Shown here: positions 34,532 to 42,590 of the stretch, in pieces
Numbering within the stretch: the first letter of the stretch is position 1
How the letters are laid out: every line of letters starts with the position of its first letter
Source: Muribaculaceae bacterium
Lineage (GTDB): Bacteria; Bacteroidota; Bacteroidia; Bacteroidales; Muribaculaceae
DNA: 64,000 bases
Direction: 5' to 3'
Assembly: GCA_017620885.1 (NCBI GenBank)
Contig: JAGAUF010000085.1
Span: 50,116 to 114,115, forward strand
The notes under the pieces: model-generated
Database searches by the model: none
What the model was told of the DNA's origin: nothing
The model's input: only the letters and a program-made list of their open reading frames with translations
Position numbers and translations under genes: made by a program

Positions 34532-34839
34532 TTCTCGTTTTCTATTTGTTTTTTTAATTCTTCGATATAATTGTCTGCGCGTTTGAAATCCTCAAGAACA
34601 GCCTTGTAAGAGGACTTTTTGCCGTTGATATGAAAGTTTATCGTTAGACCCAAGTGCCGGCCATACATCTGGAATACTCGCACACTCGCTTCCGAATTGG
34701 TATTTATCTCAAACCGCGAGTCCGGCATACCTGCTATCTTGTCGATTATTCTCTTGGTGGAGATAGCGCAGGATAACGGGTGAGTTGGCGTTGTCATCGG
34801 TAAGTCAGTCCCGACGTGAACATTGACAATCTTTTTCAT
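34528..34839 (-). CDS. Hypothetical protein, 103 aa
   Basis: Alpha/beta pattern starting MKKIVNVHVGTDLPM, with a helical, Lys/Glu-rich end. Coupled by ATGA on both sides. Not recognised. Confidence 0.6.
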   Translation of the reverse strand: MKKIVNVHVGTDLPMTTPTHPLSCAISTKRIIDKIAGMPDSRFEINTNSEASVRVFQMYGRHLGLTINFHINGKKSSYKAVLEDFKRADNYIEELKKQIENEK

Positions 34840-35594
34840 TCAAAAAGACTTAACTGAATTGGTTCGACTGCTTTTTTCTTCTCGGTATCGCCGGCTGGGA
34901 CGACATCTTTTGCGGCAGATACTTTCCTCTCGGCCATCATTGCAAGGCCGCTGAGATATGACGTAGATTCCATCTTATCCATCTTTCTCACACATGGTAC
35001 ACCGAGAATATTGAGTGCTTCATTAGTTCTCCAACCTCCGCGATAATCTGCCGGGTTAAGGCTATCACCCCACACGACTTCTCCGTTAACTCCATGGATA
35101 ATGAAATTACACACTGTCATAAGGCAACAGATTCTATCCATATCCTGTGCGCAGCAGTAATTTCCAGGATGAAGAACATGGGATGCAAGGAGCATACGGC
35201 CACTACCGCAGGCGCAGTCCATAATTCTTTCGCCGGTCTTCTCTCCGGGGTCAGTGACTTGCGCCATCAGCTCACAGATGTGCATGGGAGTGAAATACTG
35301 TCCGGTCCAATGCTTCTTCATAGTGCCGGAGAGATAATCCATATACAAATCTCCGAGTAGATCATACCACTCTTTTTGTTTCAGAGCCTCGTTCATTGAT
35401 GATACCCACTCGATCAGCAGTTCCATACAAATCTCCGATTCCTCTTTGCCGAATGGTCTCTCGATAGCAGAAAATGTCATGTCAAACCCCGAAATCACAA
35501 ACTCCATAAATCGCTCGAAGAGAGAGTATGGCTCAAACTTATGCCGATATTTCTCGAACACTTGAATCATCGGCTTCTTGTAGTCGGTCATCAT
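34836..35594 (-). CDS. Truncated N6-methylase-like protein with clamp-binding tail, 252 aa
   Basis: HsdM-like core: HWTGQYFTPMHICELM (about 94-109), motif I MDCACGSGRML, then a WGDSLNP strand. The catalytic NPPY/F motif expected downstream is absent, so SAM binding may remain while methylation is doubtful. The last residues PIQLSLFE match the beta-clamp consensus QLSLF. Overlaps the PRTRC ThiF gene by 4 bases, so it travels with that cassette. Confidence 0.75.
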   Translation of the reverse strand: MMTDYKKPMIQVFEKYRHKFEPYSLFERFMEFVISGFDMTFSAIERPFGKEESEICMELLIEWVSSMNEALKQKEWYDLLGDLYMDYLSGTMKKHWTGQYFTPMHICELMAQVTDPGEKTGERIMDCACGSGRMLLASHVLHPGNYCCAQDMDRICCLMTVCNFIIHGVNGEVVWGDSLNPADYRGGWRTNEALNILGVPCVRKMDKMESTSYLSGLAMMAERKVSAAKDVVPAGDTEKKKAVEPIQLSLFE

Positions 35595-36349
35595 AGTTTG
35601 ATGGGATTAACGTTCATGGTAGCCAGATTGACAAATGCGCCTTGCATATCAATGTTGCCGTCATAGAACAGCTTCCACAGCAGAGCGCACCCCGTTTGGG
35701 CCAGGAATGAATTGACAAATAAATCTTGCTTGCGCAGAGCCTCCGCGAGTGAGCAGCTTGGTCCGCTGTCCTCGTCTTTTACTTCGCTAAGGTCGAAGTA
35801 CTCGTCCACGCACTTCATGCTTTTCACGGTCTTATACTTTCGGCTTTTCGGTTGCTCTACACCTTTAAGCGTTCCGAGAATGACCTGACCACGGTCGAGC
35901 TGATTGCCGAAATCAAGCCAATAAATCTGCATTCTGTCATCAAATCCGTTCGTTCCTCTCAAGTTCTTTCCGATGGCGATACGGGCGTTTACGTTATCGA
36001 CGCAGGTTATCGTGATGTTGGCGGCATCGAAATTCTTTCCATCGTACATCATCTTCTTGGCTTCCCAATCGGTTCCGTAGAAAGAATTGATACGGGTTGC
36101 AAGCACATTGGCTTTGCTCAACCCTATATCCGATGTGCTGAATAATTGGCGGCCGATGTTCGCTTCCGTAACAATATCGTCATCGATTATGGTTACAGAC
36201 AACCCAGGGTGTCCCAACTTGTAGAGGGCATAATCCATGCGAGCGAGGGCGCCAACAACTTGGCTACCCGTTCCGCCGGCTCCTATTAGGTTCACGGTTA
36301 CGCGGTGCCGTGGATTGGTGATGTAGTTATGAGTGAAATGAGTTTTCAT
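35591..36349 (-). CDS. PRTRC system ThiF-family protein, 252 aa
   Basis: E1-like adenylating enzyme with a Rossmann motif LIGAGGTGSQ (about 21-30) and a later CVDN and DFGNQLDRGQ, as in the ThiF member of PRTRC (ParB-related, ThiF-related cassette). It probably activates a small protein or peptide C-terminus with ATP; the substrate is not known. It lies directly after the B gene (overlap 4 bases). Confidence 0.85.
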   Translation of the reverse strand: MKTHFTHNYITNPRHRVTVNLIGAGGTGSQVVGALARMDYALYKLGHPGLSVTIIDDDIVTEANIGRQLFSTSDIGLSKANVLATRINSFYGTDWEAKKMMYDGKNFDAANITITCVDNVNARIAIGKNLRGTNGFDDRMQIYWLDFGNQLDRGQVILGTLKGVEQPKSRKYKTVKSMKCVDEYFDLSEVKDEDSGPSCSLAEALRKQDLFVNSFLAQTGCALLWKLFYDGNIDMQGAFVNLATMNVNPIKL

Positions 36350-37038
36350 TTGAGAATGTCTTTCAGTTTGATTTTCGACTTTATGAGCGCGTCCATCGGG
36401 AACGGCTCGCCTTTTTCGATGCAGTTCGTGGTTATCACGGCAAGATTGCCCTTCACTGGATTACTGCCGTAGATATGGGAAAACTCCGAGTTCCAGAATA
36501 TTGTCTCCCAATATTCCATTGCCTCGATATAGGTTAAAGACTTCGGACGTTTCGTTTTGGCAGTGCCAAGGCAGACCGCATGATTGCTGACATTGAAGAA
36601 CGGGGCCTGATAGAGAGGGTCTTTGGGTATCTTCCCTTTGAAACAATAGACTTTCAAAGAATTGTCATTCGCTTCGTAAACTATTCCTGGCATGATAACC
36701 TCACCGTCAGGGATACCGAGCGATCCTACGAAATACATCTTGCGTTTCATAGGCGGATTGTACCAGATAAGCCTGGTACGGCCGGTAGTTGTGTCGGCAT
36801 AGAGCAAATTCTTCGGGATAACTCCGTGATAACCTTGCGAAAGGTCTTCGGAATCCTCCACGATAGCTCTGAATATTTCAGTTACACACTTTTTTGTCAT
36901 GGGCTTGCCGGCGCCCATTTTGCCGTTTATTATATCGCGTTGCTCCAGATACGGAGCAGAGTTGGTTGAAGAATATACAATGATAGCCATTTTAGGCTCG
37001 TAAACTTCATCCAGCGCACGTGTCAGTTGATTGCTCAT
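36346..37038 (-). CDS. PRTRC system protein B, 230 aa
   Basis: Pattern TRLIWYNPPMKRKMYFV, then PGIVYEANDNSLKVYCFKG and a FFNVSNHAVCLG segment typical of PRTRC protein B. No enzymatic motif is obvious; the gene is diagnostic of the cassette. Overlaps the F-like gene by 32 bases and ThiF by 4. Confidence 0.8.
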   Translation of the reverse strand: MSNQLTRALDEVYEPKMAIIVYSSTNSAPYLEQRDIINGKMGAGKPMTKKCVTEIFRAIVEDSEDLSQGYHGVIPKNLLYADTTTGRTRLIWYNPPMKRKMYFVGSLGIPDGEVIMPGIVYEANDNSLKVYCFKGKIPKDPLYQAPFFNVSNHAVCLGTAKTKRPKSLTYIEAMEYWETIFWNSEFSHIYGSNPVKGNLAVITTNCIEKGEPFPMDALIKSKIKLKDILK

Positions 37039-38203
37039 TTCCTATATGTTCTGTAATATCCACAAAACTGCTGAACCATTCGGACCACCTTTTCGGGAAG
37101 TCCGATGCACAGAACTCAGTATCTATATCCGGGGTTAGTTTTCTGAAATCGTATAGGCCGCTCACATCAAGTGAACCTGCCTCGCCATTGATGCAGTCGG
37201 TTATGCCTTCTACAATTTCATCCATTAAGTCGTAGACCATGACAAAGAGGCGGCTGGGGTTCATCATCCCCTCGTCGTGTTCGTCGAAATCTTCGATGTT
37301 GCAGAAACACGGGGTCCTGGCATAATTCATCCATGTATCTTCATCGCGCAATATAAGGCCGTCTCGGAGTGAATTTAGCAACGGCCCATATTGTGTCCCC
37401 GCATATTTGGTACGGGCTTCTTCGAGGTCATTGCGCATCTTGTCAAGGTCTTTTGGGAAAGAAGAACATTCGCAGATTAGATGATGAATGTCGCCTTCCA
37501 AATACGAGTCAATAATGGATTTCAATTCGTTGTATCTTTCTTCGTCCTCTTCTTTGAGTTCGGCTAATTGCTCTCCATCATCCCATAGTCCTAATGTGTA
37601 CGACGCATCGCTATGGTCTTCAGGCATCTGCGCGTAGTTGCAGATGGCAATGACGCTGTATGCGCTCGTTACAATCGACCTTAATTCTTTCGGAAGTCTT
37701 TCTACGAATGACACCGGGAAGAAAAAGAGGGTGTTGTAGTCGAAGTCGCATAAATCGTACTCAAGGATGACTACCATATTCATTTTCTCGTCGTAGTCCA
37801 GACTTATTTCGTGGTCGGTCGGTGCCACGTCCTTTGCCCTGCAAAGCAGCTCACTCAAATCGGCCAAAGCATTTTCAGATGGAGTGAAATCAAAATCAGC
37901 GCATTGCATCTTGCAATATGCCTTTACTGCGGCGGCAAGATACTCGATATTACTGGTAGCATCAATTTTGACCTCGTTCTTATACGTCCAATAGACAACC
38001 CCATTTTCAGTAACCTGCCCGAATGGTTTATCACAAACGGGCAGGTTAACTGATGGTATCGGGCTGAGGAGTTCGTTCAGAAAGGGATTCTGCACTTCCT
38101 TTTCGGCAACAAAACCGGCTCGCGTTCCTCTACGGCTCGCAGATGATCGCGGCGACCTTGCTCCTTTAGAAGAATCCTTCCTATTTTTGAGAGAAGTCTC
38201 CAT
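37007..38203 (-). CDS. Probable PRTRC system protein F, 398 aa
   Basis: Basic N-terminus with Ser/Arg, then a long acidic helical body with SYTLGLWDDGEQLAELKEED. It sits between the C and B genes, the usual place of the F member. The assignment rests mainly on position and length; the sequence alone is not decisive. Confidence 0.55.
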   Translation of the reverse strand: METSLKNRKDSSKGARSPRSSASRRGTRAGFVAEKEVQNPFLNELLSPIPSVNLPVCDKPFGQVTENGVVYWTYKNEVKIDATSNIEYLAAAVKAYCKMQCADFDFTPSENALADLSELLCRAKDVAPTDHEISLDYDEKMNMVVILEYDLCDFDYNTLFFFPVSFVERLPKELRSIVTSAYSVIAICNYAQMPEDHSDASYTLGLWDDGEQLAELKEEDEERYNELKSIIDSYLEGDIHHLICECSSFPKDLDKMRNDLEEARTKYAGTQYGPLLNSLRDGLILRDEDTWMNYARTPCFCNIEDFDEHDEGMMNPSRLFVMVYDLMDEIVEGITDCINGEAGSLDVSGLYDFRKLTPDIDTEFCASDFPKRWSEWFSSFVDITEHIGNEQSTDTCAG

Positions 38204-38222
38204 TCTTCGGAATCTGATTTGT

Positions 38223-38432
38223 TCATCCTTTCGTTCCTACGGTGGTCTTGAACTCGTAGACCGCCTTGTCATTTTCGATCTTGGGACCGAAGACGTTGGA
38301 TGTCGTCAGTTCGGGATATTGATTGGAGTAGTAGGCCATGACTTCCTCCGGAGATAGCATAGGATTCGGGTCAGGAAGAATTTCATCTTTTTTCTTGAAT
38401 ACGCGCGGAAATTTCGATGTATTGAGTGCCAT
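38223..38432 (-). CDS. PRTRC system protein C, 69 aa
   Basis: The full length pattern is diagnostic: MALNTSKFPRVFKK, LPDPNPMLSPEEVMAYYSNQ, YPELTTSNVFGP, then VGTKG at the end, as in PRTRC protein C. A small partner protein of unknown activity; it could be the ThiF substrate, since it ends in Gly-like residues, but this is inference. Confidence 0.88.
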   Translation of the reverse strand: MALNTSKFPRVFKKKDEILPDPNPMLSPEEVMAYYSNQYPELTTSNVFGPKIENDKAVYEFKTTVGTKG

Positions 38433-38435
38433 GGT

Positions 38436-39062
38436 TTATTCCTCCTCTTCGTCGCTGGTTTCACAATCGCTTTCACACTCACTGGATGCCAGCTTATCTT
38501 TCTTGCCCTTGGGGGCGTTGAGTGATATATTCTTGCCGTCGGACTTATCTTCGGATGGACCGAACAGCGCGCCCTCGCCTGAGGCAGAGTTGATTTCGTT
38601 CATCAGTGTATCGAGAGCTGTCTTGTCAGCGGGAAGAGCTACTTTACGTGCGGATTCCACACACTTGAGAGCGTCGCGGTATTTCTGTTCCTTCAGGTTG
38701 GTGCGGGCAAGATTGATGTAACCATCGTAGTCTTTCTTACGATTGGCCTCGGCAATTTTCTTTTCCTCCTCCATCTTGGATTTGGCTTTGGCTTCCTCAG
38801 CGGCCTGCTCATAGGATGCCATATCTACGAGTAATCCGGCGGTCTTACGGACCGGTTCGGCGATGGCATCGACAAATCCTTCGTCGAGTTCTTCAGGGGT
38901 TCCGGATACGTTGAGGGGGACGATTTTGTTCTTGGCGCCATCCTTTACGAGATTGTTCCCAGGAAGTACGCCGACGGTCATGATGCCGTCTTTCTGTGCG
39001 ATGGTTATGGTTGCTGTACAACCGTTGCCAAGCACTTCTGAAAGTGTTTTGAAAAGATTCAT
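38436..39062 (-). CDS. PRTRC system protein E, 208 aa
   Basis: N-terminal part (MNLFKTLSEVLGNGCTATIT, then MTVGVLPG and PLNVSGTPEELDEGFVDAI) matches the E member; a charged helix and an acidic Ser/Glu tail follow. First gene of the recognisable PRTRC block, followed by C. Confidence 0.85.
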   Translation of the reverse strand: MNLFKTLSEVLGNGCTATITIAQKDGIMTVGVLPGNNLVKDGAKNKIVPLNVSGTPEELDEGFVDAIAEPVRKTAGLLVDMASYEQAAEEAKAKSKMEEEKKIAEANRKKDYDGYINLARTNLKEQKYRDALKCVESARKVALPADKTALDTLMNEINSASGEGALFGPSEDKSDGKNISLNAPKGKKDKLASSECESDCETSDEEEE

Positions 39063-39083
39063 ATTATTGATATTTAAGTGATG

Positions 39084-39362
39084 TTATTTGAGTTTCTTTA
39101 GCAGAGCATCCGCCATGTGTACGGCAACCTCGGCAGCCGAGTCATATATCTGTTCCCTTACTGACGGCGAGTCATTGCCACTGCGGGCGACTTGAACTAC
39201 CTGCGCTGACACGGCGGTGGTGAGCTGGGCGAGACATTCCTTGGCTATCTCATAACGACGCTGGGATTTCACGGCATCGACACTCGTCGTTTTCTCTGTC
39301 TGGGTACGGAAGAATCTATTGGCCGACGTATAGACTTCCATTTCAATCTGCGACATTGCCAT
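39084..39362 (-). CDS. Hypothetical protein, 92 aa
   Basis: Helical protein with repeated Ala and Val (ECLAQLTTAVSAQVVQVARS) and a basic end. Between the WYL_2-like gene and PRTRC E, so perhaps part of the same unit. Function unknown. Confidence 0.6.
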   Translation of the reverse strand: MAMSQIEMEVYTSANRFFRTQTEKTTSVDAVKSQRRYEIAKECLAQLTTAVSAQVVQVARSGNDSPSVREQIYDSAAEVAVHMADALLKKLK

Positions 39363-39365
39363 AGG

Positions 39366-39665
39366 TCAGACGAGGTTGGCGACAACGAATGAACGGAACC
39401 CCTTCTTTTCGATGTCGAAGTAAAACATTGCGGTGCCGTTGAATGCTGAGAATGTGTCAGTCACCATGTTCTTGAGTGTTCCTACGGCCTCGCGGACTTC
39501 TCCATTCACTTTGCGGTAGCGGAATCGAACTTCGCCGGCGGCAAGTTCAACTTGAAGTTTCGCGGCTTTCCACGCCATCTTCAGGGCTTCTCCGATTGTG
39601 AGCCCATTTTGACTGCGGCGGATTGCGTTCGCCACTTTGAAGATACTTGATTTGTCTACTTTCAT
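39366..39665 (-). CDS. DUF2693/WYL_2-like protein, 99 aa
   Basis: Start at ATG 39665, directly after a phage leader; an ATG inside the leader would add 11 residues. The pattern GEVRFRYRKVNGEVREAVGT (about 46-65) followed by FDIEKKGFRSFVVANLV is that of a small SH3-like beta-barrel family seen in Bacteroidales elements. It may bind nucleic acid; the role is unknown. Confidence 0.7.
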   Translation of the reverse strand: MKVDKSSIFKVANAIRRSQNGLTIGEALKMAWKAAKLQVELAAGEVRFRYRKVNGEVREAVGTLKNMVTDTFSAFNGTAMFYFDIEKKGFRSFVVANLV

Positions 39666-39697
39666 AATTGCGGATTTTGTTAGATTTCTTATTTGCA
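39666..39697 (-). promoter_or_regulatory. Phage leader element, intercistronic copy
   Basis: TGCAAATAAGAAATCTAACAAAA on the leftward strand, directly after the stop codon of the upstream gene and before the ATG at 39665. No promoter box precedes it. Confidence 0.55.
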
Positions 39698-39904
39698 TTA
39701 CTTGTATAGATACTCGCAGAGGTGGATAAACTCATCAATTGCGGTTTCTTCGCTCTCGCAGGATTCCATGACCGCCTCTTTCGAGAGCGGGTCGCATGTG
39801 GCTACCTCCATTCGGATGAATTCCTCGAATGCCATTTCATTGTACCACTCTTCGGATTCGTATTTCTCTTGCAGGTACTCTGCGTATTCTCTTTTCTTAT
39901 CCAT
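39698..39904 (-). CDS. Small acidic protein, 68 aa; first gene of the PRTRC unit
   Basis: Glu- and Tyr-rich helical protein (MDKKREYAEYLQEKYESEEW). First gene after a strong promoter. Function unknown. Confidence 0.6.
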   Translation of the reverse strand: MDKKREYAEYLQEKYESEEWYNEMAFEEFIRMEVATCDPLSKEAVMESCESEETAIDEFIHLCEYLYK

Positions 39905-39973
39905 GTCTTTTGAGTTTTGATTAACATCTTATTTGCATATACAAAAGTAATCAAAAATAATCATATACGCAAA
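39905..39973 (-). promoter_or_regulatory. Leftward promoter plus phage leader of the PRTRC unit
   Basis: Read leftward: TTTG at 39973-39970, 20 bases, TACTTTTG at 39949-39942, four bases, then TGCAAATAAGATG and TTAATCAAAA. The leader reads ATG-CAA-ATA-AGA-TGT-TAA. Confidence 0.85.
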
Positions 39974-40010
39974 TATTCAGGCAATAATTTTAATCAAATC
40001 TGCAAGATTT

Positions 40011-40625
40011 TCAAGCAGGACTATCATTATGCTTATCCTCTTCGTCAATCTCTTTGGCTCTTCCTCCAAAATAAGGAGTGTCACGTACTTTCTCTTTTTC
40101 TTCTTCAGGGAGTTTTCTATACCAAACATCGAATGAGATACTGTTTTTCCTACTTTCCTCATACTCTCTATCGCGCTCCTCTTTTTCTTTTTTCTCTGCT
40201 TCGCGCCAAATTTCGGCTCTGCGGTCAGCGCAAAAGGCATCGAGGGATTTGAGGATTCTCATGGGATCGACAGAGCCGTAGAAGTCTTCATAGCGCCCCG
40301 ACCGGAGCCGGGCGCAGAAGAGGATAAATTCAAAGAGATTGAGGTACCCGTACTCCAGACGAATTTGGATGGCAAGTTCGTCCAACTGCATATCGCTGAG
40401 CTTGGATTTCACGCCTGCAAATTCGTTGACTTGGAGCAACTGGTCTTGTATCCATCTTACTGCCACATTCTCATCATAGGCTTGAGCCAAATGCACGATT
40501 GCCGGAATGTTTTTTGCGTCGTGAGCTTCAAGTATTGTCGGGAAAGCAGCCATGACTCCAGCCTGCAATGTCGGATTATATGCTTTAGCCACCTGGGAGG
40601 GTCGGTAGTTCTTCATAAGTGACAT
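40011..40625 (-). CDS. Conserved-looking phage protein, 204 aa
   Basis: Start taken at ATG 40625 (MSLMKNYRPSQVAKAYN), which keeps the overlap with the initiator gene small; a start at 40772 would overlap it by 188 bases. The pattern EYGYLNLFEFILFCARLRSG and FYGSVDPMRILKSL recurs in Bacteroides phage proteins of unknown function, often next to replication genes. Highly charged C-terminus. Confidence 0.6.
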   Translation of the reverse strand: MSLMKNYRPSQVAKAYNPTLQAGVMAAFPTILEAHDAKNIPAIVHLAQAYDENVAVRWIQDQLLQVNEFAGVKSKLSDMQLDELAIQIRLEYGYLNLFEFILFCARLRSGRYEDFYGSVDPMRILKSLDAFCADRRAEIWREAEKKEKEERDREYEESRKNSISFDVWYRKLPEEEKEKVRDTPYFGGRAKEIDEEDKHNDSPA

Positions 40626-41706
40626 CGCTAACGGACTCACGCTTTTCAAGGTATCTTCGGTCTGCCTCTTCGATGTCCGCGAGGATAGAAGCTCGTTGAC
40701 GATAACTGTCAGAGAGGTCGGCTCCGACTGCTGGCCGTCCTTGCGCTGCCGTGGTATTAAGGATTCTGCCATTGGTTACTGTTTTTGATGCGTTTCGTAT
40801 TTCAGAAATTATGTTGTTGTACTGGCTATTTATGGTCGATACTGAGAAGTTATCCATAACCCAGCTTTTATTGATTCGTTCGAGAAACTGACCGAGGGCC
40901 GCAAGGACTGAATCATCATCGATTGGGAGGGGATTTTCACGATGTTGACGACTGAAAGAAATTTTTTGTAGCAGCTGCTTCATGTGCATTCCATCTTTTG
41001 CGCTCCAATAGTAGGGGCTGTCGTACAGCTTTTGGTAAAATTCCTCAAAGACTGTCCGCCCCCGAGCTACAAGGGTTGGAGATTTTTTTGTTTTCTCCTT
41101 TTTGGGCTTTGGCTCTTTTTTAGCCTTTACTTTTTTATCCTCACCCAACTCTTGCGCGCGTGAAAGAAGGCAAGAAGATTTATCTTCTTGCACGTCTCCG
41201 TCAGGAGACGTAATTTGTGTATTATATATTTCTTTTGGTTCTTTTCTTTTGAAATCTGCTAACTGCGTCAACTTTGCGTCAAGATTGCGTCTATCATCTT
41301 CTGAAAAGCTTGATATTGCGTCAATTAACTGCGTTAATATTGCGTCAACTTTGCGTCTGTGCGTCAACTTTGCGTCAAGATTGCGTCCAAGAATGTCGTA
41401 ATCCGCTATATTACATATAAATATCCGCGTCAGTTTTGCGTCAGTTTTGCGTCTAATCTCTCCTTTTGACTCCAATTTTCGGAGGAACGCCTGAGCCTTT
41501 TCGGTGGTCGTTCCCCACAATTTCGCAAGTTCGCCCTGAGTCGTTACGAGTTCTCCGAAGCCGAATTTACAGACCACTCCCCGGACCATGCGCTCGGTTT
41601 CGCCGTCGCCGACTTCACGCAAAAGCAGGAGCCACCACTGGAATTTAGCAGGGTCGTCCTTCCATAGCCAATGCTGGTCTATATTATCCGGGAGTTGATA
41701 CTTCAT
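40585..41706 (-). CDS. Replication initiator-like protein with embedded iterons, 373 aa
   Basis: N-terminal winged-helix-like part (WWLLLLREVGDGETERMVRG, then TQGELAKLWGTTTEKAQAFL at about 55-74). The middle has a repeated peptide DAKLT (four copies, plus one DAILT) that is simply the translation of a DNA repeat GACGCAAA. The C-terminal half has a Lys-rich linker and a helical domain. DnaD-like initiators in phages often carry the origin within their own gene, as lambda O does. Confidence 0.7.
   Translation of the reverse strand: MKYQLPDNIDQHWLWKDDPAKFQWWLLLLREVGDGETERMVRGVVCKFGFGELVTTQGELAKLWGTTTEKAQAFLRKLESKGEIRRKTDAKLTRIFICNIADYDILGRNLDAKLTHRRKVDAILTQLIDAISSFSEDDRRNLDAKLTQLADFKRKEPKEIYNTQITSPDGDVQEDKSSCLLSRAQELGEDKKVKAKKEPKPKKEKTKKSPTLVARGRTVFEEFYQKLYDSPYYWSAKDGMHMKQLLQKISFSRQHRENPLPIDDDSVLAALGQFLERINKSWVMDNFSVSTINSQYNNIISEIRNASKTVTNGRILNTTAAQGRPAVGADLSDSYRQRASILADIEEADRRYLEKRESVSDVTYEELPTLPGG
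41265..41453. repeat. Iteron cluster, candidate origin of replication
   Basis: Thirteen copies of GCGTC (one is GCGTT) lie in 189 bases, read GACGC on the leftward strand. Starts are 41265, 41276, 41287, 41318, 41331, 41342, 41353, 41361, 41372, 41383, 41428, 41438, 41449: most are 10-11 bases apart, so they face one side of the helix. AT-rich stretches flank or interrupt it (about 41221-41250 and 41405-41425). Arrays like this are typical initiator binding sites. Confidence 0.7.
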
Positions 41707-41708
41707 AG

Positions 41709-42164
41709 TTACTGCGCTAAATAGCGGTTTATAGTCTTTATAAACTCATCAAGTGATTTGCATACAACGTATTTATTGCCATGACGCTCAATGTTTTTCT
41801 GCCATGTCTTTTGCTCCGGAGATTGATAGCGGTCCGGGCGTTTCATTTCTATGTAAAGCGCGCCATAGCCATGACGAGGCATAGCCAGACATAAGTCGGC
41901 TACACCTCGAACAATACCTTCACGCTTTATCCTGCGCCCTTGACCGCCCAAGCGTATTCCTTCGTTGGCGATATGGAACAGTACGCCATCTTCCCATAGG
42001 GCGCGATGCTGCAGTTGGAACCACTTGATGCAGGATTGCTGTATCTCGCTCTCAGACGGACCTTCTGATGGGTCCCGAGGTGGTTTCTTCACAGTTTTAG
42101 GGTCGCGCCCCTCCTTGATAGCTTGAAGCACGAGCATATTGTATGAATCTTTTCTTGGTGCCAT
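41709..42164 (-). CDS. VRR-NUC domain nuclease, 151 aa
   Basis: The nuclease core is clear: GVADLCLAMPRHGYGALYIE (about 86-105), giving the Asp and E-x-K catalytic set with MKRP. VRR-NUC enzymes act as structure-specific or resolvase-like nucleases in phages. Two bases before the initiator gene. Confidence 0.85.
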   Translation of the reverse strand: MAPRKDSYNMLVLQAIKEGRDPKTVKKPPRDPSEGPSESEIQQSCIKWFQLQHRALWEDGVLFHIANEGIRLGGQGRRIKREGIVRGVADLCLAMPRHGYGALYIEMKRPDRYQSPEQKTWQKNIERHGNKYVVCKSLDEFIKTINRYLAQ

Positions 42165-42179
42165 TGGTTTAGTTCGGTA

Positions 42180-42590
42180 TTATATTGTTGGTTCGCCGAA
42201 ACTGACATAAGTCAGCCCCAGTTCTGTTATGATTCTTTCTAAAGAGTTTATGCGTATCCCACGGCGTCCTGTCAGGAACGAGGATAGAGTAGAGCCTCGG
42301 ACATCGCAACGTTTCGCTATTTCGCTGAGAGGTTGCCCTCTCTTTTCTATCTCGGCTTTAATGATACGGCGCACGGACAATGCGGGCGCGGTACCGATGT
42401 TGTCACCCTCGTGACCGAGCGTGAGTCCGAGGACTTTCAGCAATTTCACATAAGCCAGATAGGAGTATGTGCGGCTCCCGTTTAGGAAGTTGCTCAAACT
42501 CTGATCGGTAACTCCCATCGCATGACTGACGGCTCTTTGCGTCAGGCCTAAATCTCGGATTCTCTGCTGTATCGGTTCTCTACAATTCAT
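42180..42590 (-). CDS. Double helix-turn-helix regulator, 136 aa
   Basis: Two Xre-type HTH domains in one chain: LTQRAVSHAMGVTDQSLSNF (about 16-35, ends LKVLGLTLG) and PLSEIAKRCDVRGSTLSSFL (about 87-106). They match, in the same order, the two separate small HTH genes at 18256-18495 and 18039-18275, so this is a fused form of that pair or the pair is a split form of this gene. Overlaps the methyltransferase gene by 11 bases. Confidence 0.8.
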   Translation of the reverse strand: MNCREPIQQRIRDLGLTQRAVSHAMGVTDQSLSNFLNGSRTYSYLAYVKLLKVLGLTLGHEGDNIGTAPALSVRRIIKAEIEKRGQPLSEIAKRCDVRGSTLSSFLTGRRGIRINSLERIITELGLTYVSFGEPTI

